A DNA stretch of 64,000 nucleotides, taken from an uncultured cyanobacterium (GTDB lineage: Bacteria; Cyanobacteriota; Cyanobacteriia; Thermostichales; Thermostichaceae). The number at the start of each line of letters is the position of its first letter. The first letter of the stretch is position 1. Under the pieces are notes generated by a model that worked only from the letters and a program-made list of their open reading frames with translations, was not told where the DNA came from and made no database searches. Positions 58,614 to 64,000 of this stretch are shown here, piece by piece. The stretch spans positions 45,662 to 109,661 of the forward strand of contig CALFBB010000003.1 in NCBI GenBank assembly GCA_937944885.1, read 5' to 3'. The translations under genes and the position numbers were made by a program.

Positions 58614-59384
58614 ATGTTTACCTGGCTCTGGACGAAACAGTTTTCTCGGCTGAACCAGAGGCTACAGACTCTGGAGGTAGCCCGTGAGGAAAACCTTTTA
58701 TCCCCTGATCTGAGTGTCCAAACCCTGCAAGTAGCCCCTGACTTTTGGGAGCGGCAGCATCAAGCTTTTCTCTACCTGGATAAGCAAATCCAGAAGGTGA
58801 GCCGGCGCAGTAAAATTTGGGGTGGGATGGCACTGCTGGCCATTTTGGCGGACGCAGCCTTGGTGGTGGCAGGTCTAACGGCCATTCAGTCTTGGCAGCA
58901 GGTGCGGGCCGATCAAAACTTAACCCGCATTGCCCAGCAGGTAACTGCCCCGGATCCCGTTGAGAAAGCTTTTAAGGAGTTGGTGGCTCAACTGCCGCAG
59001 ATGAGTGTAGCGGAGCGACATCGTGCCCTAGAGGCTCTCAATGCCCTGTCCGCGATCTCAATGGCGCACAGTGGTAGTGGATATTACTATGGCAGCTCAA
59101 GTATGCCCATGTACGGGGTGATGCCCACAGCAGCAGCTACCCCCCTTGAGGCCCAACTGCAAACCATCTACCAACTGGGGCAAATGCGTGTGGTTGAAGC
59201 CGTACCTGCTTTGCTGACCAAGCTCTCAGATGCTGAACCTAGGGTACGGGAGGCTGCAGCTCGTGCTTTGGGACAAATTGGCGATCCTCGTGCCCTTGAT
59301 CCGTTGCACAACCTGCTTGCCCAAGAGCCAAACGAATTGGTTCAAGATGCAGCGATTGCTTCAATTGCGCAGATGCTCCGCTGA
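58614..59384 (+). CDS. Membrane-anchored HEAT-repeat protein
   Basis: A 256-residue protein starting MFTWLWTKQFSRLNQRLQTL. A single membrane helix lies near residue 75 (GGMALLAILADAALVVAGLT), preceded by basic residues SRRSK, so the C-terminal part is probably outside the cytoplasm or in the thylakoid lumen. The C-terminal 70 residues hold at least two HEAT-type repeats (VVEAVPALLTKLSDAEPRVR, then EAAARALGQIGDPRALDPLH). A flexible Ser/Gly/Tyr/Met stretch (HSGSGYYYGSSSMPMYGV) lies between. ATG 58614 has GGAGAGAGG eleven bases upstream and is preferred to TTG 58593. Function unknown; scaffold likely. Confidence 0.7.
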   Translation: MFTWLWTKQFSRLNQRLQTLEVAREENLLSPDLSVQTLQVAPDFWERQHQAFLYLDKQIQKVSRRSKIWGGMALLAILADAALVVAGLTAIQSWQQVRADQNLTRIAQQVTAPDPVEKAFKELVAQLPQMSVAERHRALEALNALSAISMAHSGSGYYYGSSSMPMYGVMPTAAATPLEAQLQTIYQLGQMRVVEAVPALLTKLSDAEPRVREAAARALGQIGDPRALDPLHNLLAQEPNELVQDAAIASIAQMLR

Positions 59385-59476
59385 GGAGTGTTCATGCGGA
59401 AGAGGTCATTGGTCATCAATATGGTCGATTGAGGGGCATTAGAGGTTGTGTGGTGACTTGGGTTGAGGCACTGGGG

Positions 59477-60376
59477 ATGAACAAAAGTATGACGAGCAGA
59501 CTGAGCAAGCTGCTAGGGGTTGCCTTTTGGGTTTGCGGATCCATGCAACCTGTTTGGGCACAGGATCCCTTTCGCAATGGAGCCAATGCTCGGCAGATTA
59601 GCCCAGAGGTAGCGGCAGCCTTTGAAGAGTTTTTTTGTGCGGGCCGCTACAGCCAAAGCCGGGAAAAACTGGAGGCGGCTCGAAAAGCCTCGCCACAAGA
59701 GCCAATGGTCTATGCCCTGTTGGCCGCCTTGGCTTACCAAGAGGGGAACATGGAGGAGTTTGCTCAATTGGCTACCCAAACTCGGCAGGTGGCAACAGAG
59801 CTGAAGAAAACGGATCCTTTGCGTGGGAACCTTTACGAAGGTGTTGGCTATGGCTTAGAGGCAGCCAATACCGTAGTGCAGAATGGCGTGGTAATCGGCT
59901 TGCCTAAGGCTCTACCGACTTTGAACCAATTGTTCGCCTCAATTCGAGCAGCACAGGCGGTGGATGATAGTGATCCGGAGCTGAACCTTTTGAACGGCTA
60001 CATGGATCTGTTACTCACCTATCGAGAAAAGGCCCTGAACCAGTTCCGGTTAGCGGCTCCCGACTACATGTCCTACCGGGGGCAAGCTTTAGCTTATCGG
60101 GATATGCAGCGCTATGCAGAGGCTCTGGAGGCGGTGGATCGGGCAATTGCTACCTCCTGTAACAACCCGGAGCTGTACTATTTGAAGGCCCAAATTTTGG
60201 TTTCTCAAGGGGAGGATCAACAGGCAATACCCTTGTTTGATCAAGCTCTGCAAGCTGCTGCTCAATTACCGCCACCTCTAGTAACTCAAATCCAGATGGA
60301 ACGGGATCGAGCTGCTCAGCGCGTCGGCTTGACAGGTCAGTTGCCTAACCCAACTGGACATGAGCCTACGAATTAG
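59477..60376 (+). CDS. Exported TPR protein
   Basis: A 299-residue protein with a signal peptide (MTSRLSKLLGVAFWVCGSMQ ending PVWAQ) and TPR-like helical pairs. These are EEFFCAGRYSQSREKLEAAR, PMVYALLAALAYQEGNMEEF, the later YRDMQRYAEALEAVDRAIAT and the final LYYLKAQILVSQGEDQQAIP. The middle (GYGLEAANTVVQNGVVIGLP) is a conserved-looking hydrophobic segment. ATG 59477 (MNKSM) gives the best signal peptide; the open frame starts at 59429. The last 17 bases overlap the start of rsmD, implying translational coupling. Probable periplasmic or lumenal protein-interaction role. Confidence 0.75.
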   Translation: MNKSMTSRLSKLLGVAFWVCGSMQPVWAQDPFRNGANARQISPEVAAAFEEFFCAGRYSQSREKLEAARKASPQEPMVYALLAALAYQEGNMEEFAQLATQTRQVATELKKTDPLRGNLYEGVGYGLEAANTVVQNGVVIGLPKALPTLNQLFASIRAAQAVDDSDPELNLLNGYMDLLLTYREKALNQFRLAAPDYMSYRGQALAYRDMQRYAEALEAVDRAIATSCNNPELYYLKAQILVSQGEDQQAIPLFDQALQAAAQLPPPLVTQIQMERDRAAQRVGLTGQLPNPTGHEPTN

Positions 60377-60914
60377 TGGTAAACGCCCATTGCAAACCCC
60401 TGAGGGTTTGGCAACCCGGCCCACCCCTTCTCGGGTACGGCAGGCGCTGTTCAATATTTTGCGGGGACGGGTAGAAGGCTGTCGCTGGCTGGATCTCTGC
60501 TGCGGGGCAGGTACTGTGGGAGCAGAAGCCCTCTGTCAGGGAGCTACTTTTGTGGCAGGGATTGAAATTGCTGCCCCTGCCTGCCGCATCATTCGGGCTA
60601 ACTGGACGAAAGTGGTGCAGCCGCAGCAATCTTTTCAAGTGATACAGGGGGATGCCCGCAAACTTCTCAATCGGGGGTTAGCCTTGGATCCTTTCGACTA
60701 TGTCTATTTCGCTCCTCCTTATGAAGCGGGGCTGTATACTCCTCTGCTGCCCCTGATTCCACCCCTGCTCAAGCCAGAACAAGGGATCCTCATCGTTGAA
60801 CACCGCACCGGCTATGAGCTCCCCGAACAAGTGGAATCCCTGCTTTGCTCCGATCAGCGCACCTATGGGCAAACCAGCTTAACTTTTTACCGTAACCTCG
60901 CAGATTGGCTGTAA
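60360..60914 (+). CDS. rsmD: RsmD-like 16S rRNA (guanine-N2) methyltransferase with APPY instead of DPPY
   Basis: Family enzyme that methylates G966 of 16S rRNA. The 184-residue product has LRISGKRPLQTPEGLATRPT and SRVRQALFNILRGRV. The SAM motif I is WLDLCCGAGTVGAEALCQGA, and the motif for the adenosine is QVIQGDARKLL. The catalytic motif IV, usually (N/D)PPY, reads YFAPPYEAGLY here (GCT codon). Loss of the acidic or amide residue that positions the target base suggests reduced or absent activity, or a sequencing error. The start overlaps the TPR gene by 17 bases. Confidence 0.88.
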   Translation: MSLRISGKRPLQTPEGLATRPTPSRVRQALFNILRGRVEGCRWLDLCCGAGTVGAEALCQGATFVAGIEIAAPACRIIRANWTKVVQPQQSFQVIQGDARKLLNRGLALDPFDYVYFAPPYEAGLYTPLLPLIPPLLKPEQGILIVEHRTGYELPEQVESLLCSDQRTYGQTSLTFYRNLADWL

Positions 60915-60967
60915 CTCACCCTTGCTGCTGGCTACCCAGATGTTCAGGGAAAGTTCCTCGGCCTACC

Positions 60968-63900
60968 TCAGCTTTTTCTGCAGCTAAGTGACGATGATTG
61001 CAATGCACTTTTCCCATCCTGCCTGTCAGGAGCAGCCTCCACCTGAGCAACTTGCGGGATCCGCACACTAAAGGTGGTCCAACCGTTCTGGCTGGTTACC
61101 TGCAGGGATCCCTGGAGACGGTCTACGATCTCTTTAACCAAAGCCAGCCCCAGACCCGTACCGGCCTCCTTCCAGGGGTTGCTGCTGGGGATGCGATAGA
61201 AGCGGTCAAAAATACGGGGTAGCTCTTGCGAGGGAATTTCTTGGCTGTTGCTGACTTCTACCCAGATCCACTCCGGATCGGGTTTTACCTTTAGGTGAAT
61301 TGAGCCTTGCTGGGGGGTGTACTTCACAGCATTGTGCAGGAACTCCCGCAGGATGCGCCCCAAAAGAGTTGGATCGGTGGTGAGGGAGCGCTGAAAAGGT
61401 ACATCAGCTTGGAAGTTTTGCCCCCGTGACTGGGCCCGCTCACGGGTTGTGGTCAGGAGATCTCCTATTAGCTCTGCCCAAGTGAGGGTGCGCCAATTGG
61501 GGGCATAGGCCTTGGCTTCTAGCCGCTGCAGATCCAAGAGGTCGTTAATGAGTTCAATTTCCCGGGAGCACTCCCGCTGAGCAATGGCCAGATACTGGGC
61601 TTGTTTTTCCCCTGGTGGTGTTACTTGTAACATCTGCAGGGCCATCTTCAGGCTGGTCAGGGGTGTACGTAACTCATGGCTAACAGTGCTGATGAAGTGA
61701 TCTTTCAGTTGGTTCAAGCGCTCTAGCGCCAGCACCTGCTCCTGGGCTGCTTGATACAAGCGGGCTTGCCGTAAAGCAATGGCACACTGGCTGGCCACCT
61801 GCTGGATCAGCTGGAGCTCCTGCTCATCAAAACAAGTTGCAGCAGAAGAACAAGTTGCAGCAGAGCGAAACACCCACAGGTCTCCGAGAATGTGACCCCG
61901 GTCGGTAAGGGGAACGGCAAAAATAACCCTGTGCTCCTTCTGATTAGGACGCGACCGGTCAGGAGTGACAAAGCAAAATAGGCAAGCTTGCCCCTGCAGC
62001 AATTGTTGGTAAATCTCGTCGTAGTCTCCCCCCACCATGGGAACAGAAGCGCCAAGGGCAGAGGTAGCCTGGGGGCAATACTCGTAGACAATGGTGGAAA
62101 CAGTGTAGTCAGAATTGTAGAGGGCAACCTCACAGATATCGACCGGCAAGTTTTCCCCTAGCTCCCGCACAGCATTCCCCAAAATCTCTCCCTCATCCAG
62201 AGAATCGCGTACCCGCTCGCTGATGCGCTTAAGTAGCGATTCAAATTGTAGGGAGCGTTCCAGTTGGGCGGTGCGCTCCTGCACCTTAGCTTCTAGGGTT
62301 TGGTTGAGAGATTGCACCTGCACATAAAGTTGGACCTGTTGCACGGCAATAGCCAGGTGCTCTGTAAGTTGTTGCAACAGTTTGATTTCCCACTCTTGCC
62401 ACAGCCGTGGTCCTTGGCAGTGTTGAGCTGCCAACAAACCCCACAGAGAATCATTCTGAATCGGCACCACCAAATTGGCCTGCGCCTGAAAAGACTCCAA
62501 CAACTGCCGATAACAAGGATCCAAATCCGCAGTCGCTACATCGCTCAAGGCTTGGATAAACCCCTGTTGCCATTTCCGGTGACAGGAATCTTTAGTAACA
62601 TGCCTATCGAAAAGGAAGCGGCCCAGTTGGCTGGGCCAGGGCTCTGCCACCGACTCAGCAACAATGACCCCCTCTCCTAAAGGAGCTTCCAGTCGGTAGA
62701 TCATGACCCGATCCACCTGTAAGCACTGCCGCACTGCCTCTACCGTTGTTTGCAGAATTTGCTCTAGATCCAGGGTCTGGCGGATCTGCTGGATCAACCT
62801 CCCCAACAGGCGCTCCTGCTCCGCTGCCTGGTAGAGGTGGCTCACATCGCGGGTATTGGCCACAATAGCCCGAATTTCAGGATCCGCCAGCCAATTGGTG
62901 GCCAAGCTCTCCAGCCATACCCAGTGGCCATCGGCATGCTGCATGCGATAGACAAAGCTCAAAGGCTGACCCGGCCTCGCCAGCAACTGATCAAAAGCAG
63001 CAGCAACTTGGTCTCGATCTTGGGGGTGAACTCGCTCCAGCGGCTGAGCATCTCCCGGTGTGGGGATATACCCCAAAATCGCTTGCACAGCCTTCGGGTT
63101 TAGGCATTGCAGCCGTCCCTCAGCATCCACACGGTGAAAGATGTCATGGCTGTTTTCAACCAAAGCGCGCAGTTGCTTTTCCTTTTCTTGTAGCTCTTGT
63201 TCCAGGCGCTTTTGCTCCGTCATATCCAAGACAATGCCCAGAACTCCCAAGCCTTCTGATTGATCCTGAATCGGTACTATCAAGCGATAGGTGTAGCGCT
63301 CTTCACCCAGGATGGTTTCCCAGCCCTCATATTTCCCCTCATATTCCAAAGCTCTCCCTTGTTGGCATACGGCAAAAGCCCGGGCGAGATTTTCTTTCCA
63401 CTGGGTGTTTTCCTCGGGTATGGGGGTACCGAGCAAGTCCCCAAACCAGGCCCGATCGGTGGCATTTTGCAAAATGAGGATTCCCTGCGGATCCCTGGCC
63501 CAAACTCCTACAGGCAGTGCATCCAGCAGAGTGCGCAGTTGTGCCTCCCGTAGCCGCAGGCTCTCCTCCAATTGCTTTCTCTCCGTGATATCACGGCCTA
63601 TTGCGCGAATAAACTGCAACTGCCCCGATTGGTCAAATAGGCCCTGGTTAATCCACTCAAACCAGCGCACCTGCCCCTTGGCATCGGGCAAGGAGTTGAC
63701 ACATCTAACCGTGGGTTGCTCTGGGGTGAGTTGGGCTAGCTTTTCTCGCACATAGGCTTGTTCTGAGGCAGGCACTAAGTCTATCCAGCGCTTGCCCCGC
63801 CAATCCCCCAATAGCTTTTGATAGGCCTCGTTACACTCCAGTACCGCGGTATCAGCCCGCGCCAGAGTGATCAGGTCGGGAAACCCCTCTGGAATACCTG

Positions 63901-64000
63901 GAATACGTTGTTGGATAGCCCTCAAGCGCCGGTTTTGCCAGTAGCCCACCGCCACCAGTGAGAATCCCCAAAGCAGAATGAAAATCCCATCGGGCAAAAC
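60968..64000 (-). CDS. Large multi-sensor histidine kinase (PAS-PAS-PAS-GAF-GAF-HisKA-HATPase), 5' end at window edge
   Basis: A sensor kinase of at least 1009 residues. After one N-terminal membrane helix (GIFILLWGFSLVAVGYW) come three PAS/PAC units (about residues 45-145, 150-265 and 280-395; PAC ends AIGRDITERK, GIVLDMTEQK, ANTRDVSHLY). Two GAF domains follow (about 410-560 and 600-750). The first has DRVMIYRL and WLL-type core sequence, as in cyanobacterial phytochrome-like GAFs, but no chromophore cysteine was confirmed. The kinase core has the H-box FISTVSHELRTPLTSLKMAL, N-box LHNAVKYTP and G-boxes FDRFYRI and GTGLGLALV. The likely start is TTG at 63997, but it may lie outside the window. 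No response regulator is adjacent. Confidence 0.92.
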   Translation of the reverse strand, partial: VLPDGIFILLWGFSLVAVGYWQNRRLRAIQQRIPGIPEGFPDLITLARADTAVLECNEAYQKLLGDWRGKRWIDLVPASEQAYVREKLAQLTPEQPTVRCVNSLPDAKGQVRWFEWINQGLFDQSGQLQFIRAIGRDITERKQLEESLRLREAQLRTLLDALPVGVWARDPQGILILQNATDRAWFGDLLGTPIPEENTQWKENLARAFAVCQQGRALEYEGKYEGWETILGEERYTYRLIVPIQDQSEGLGVLGIVLDMTEQKRLEQELQEKEKQLRALVENSHDIFHRVDAEGRLQCLNPKAVQAILGYIPTPGDAQPLERVHPQDRDQVAAAFDQLLARPGQPLSFVYRMQHADGHWVWLESLATNWLADPEIRAIVANTRDVSHLYQAAEQERLLGRLIQQIRQTLDLEQILQTTVEAVRQCLQVDRVMIYRLEAPLGEGVIVAESVAEPWPSQLGRFLFDRHVTKDSCHRKWQQGFIQALSDVATADLDPCYRQLLESFQAQANLVVPIQNDSLWGLLAAQHCQGPRLWQEWEIKLLQQLTEHLAIAVQQVQLYVQVQSLNQTLEAKVQERTAQLERSLQFESLLKRISERVRDSLDEGEILGNAVRELGENLPVDICEVALYNSDYTVSTIVYEYCPQATSALGASVPMVGGDYDEIYQQLLQGQACLFCFVTPDRSRPNQKEHRVIFAVPLTDRGHILGDLWVFRSAATCSSAATCFDEQELQLIQQVASQCAIALRQARLYQAAQEQVLALERLNQLKDHFISTVSHELRTPLTSLKMALQMLQVTPPGEKQAQYLAIAQRECSREIELINDLLDLQRLEAKAYAPNWRTLTWAELIGDLLTTTRERAQSRGQNFQADVPFQRSLTTDPTLLGRILREFLHNAVKYTPQQGSIHLKVKPDPEWIWVEVSNSQEIPSQELPRIFDRFYRIPSSNPWKEAGTGLGLALVKEIVDRLQGSLQVTSQNGWTTFSVRIPQVAQVEAAPDRQDGKSALQSSSLSCRKS
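61831..61866 (-). repeat. 18-bp in-frame tandem duplication in the second GAF domain
   Basis: AACAAGTTGCAGCAGA occurs at 61831-61846 and 61849-61864, period 18. It codes for the doubled peptide SAATCS-SAATCF, adding six residues in a loop before the last GAF helix. Confidence 0.85.

Noticed and set aside
58421..58687. 88-codon ORF before the HEAT-repeat gene
   Set aside because: It overlaps the better-supported start of the HEAT gene in another frame and has no family features.

Overview
The window is a stretch of cyanobacterial chromosome. Diagnostic genes are psbU (photosystem II extrinsic protein), cp12 (Calvin-cycle redox switch), a ferredoxin-type sulfite reductase, dapL and the cyanobacterial forms of rpsA and topA. 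GGATCC-centred palindromes are extremely frequent (29 counted by eye in the first 9.7 kb), while the usual cyanobacterial HIP1 octamer GCGATCGC was noticed only once. Together with the density of pseudogenes and IS debris, this suggests a unicellular, possibly thermophilic, Synechococcus-like lineage. The species assignment is inference; no rRNA or tRNA gene was found.

Layout. 1-8 kb: folC (cut by the window edge), serA, an orphan protein, a frameshifted EamA transporter, cp12, an ECF-type ATPase, a broken secreted-protein gene and an LRR protein. 8-16.6 kb: dapL, a hemerythrin-like protein, an amidase remnant, a coiled-coil protein, gcvP, psbU and a DUF4351-type protein with an expanded LQQG repeat. 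16.6-23 kb: csaB, a CPBP protease with an alpha/beta hydrolase, an MscS channel, a strongly structured intergenic region, a HAD phosphatase and a response regulator with an HD-GYP output. 22.8-31.8 kb: the translation block ylxR-infB-proS, then obg and rpsA diverging. 32-43.3 kb: an HTH protein with an acidic tract, a CobW GTPase, a VOC protein, topA, cbbY-like, an M28 peptidase remnant, a DUF389 membrane protein, lipA and tkt. 43.5-54.3 kb: tldD, a small orphan, apt, a small ORF translationally coupled to mutS2, a RibBA-type protein with a decayed GTP cyclohydrolase II half, an ABC-2 permease, a tnpB fragment and sir. 54.4-64 kb: an SbmA-like exporter, larC, HEAT and TPR proteins, rsmD with an altered catalytic motif, and a large PAS/GAF histidine kinase that runs to the window edge.

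Most genes are single housekeeping genes or short operons. Functional links are serine and glycine metabolism (serA, gcvP, lipA for the lipoylated H-protein), carbon fixation (cp12, tkt, cbbY-like) and translation (ylxR, infB, proS, obg, rpsA, rsmD).

No CRISPR array, prophage, defence island or biosynthetic cluster was seen, and I found no clear undescribed multi-gene system. The most interesting items are smaller: the structured intergenic region near 20.8-21.0 kb, mirror-image hairpins before proS, the degenerate cyclohydrolase domain, the APPY motif in RsmD, an interspersed repeat shared between 29.05 and 58.2 kb, and a set of recent pseudogenes whose individual mutations can be read.
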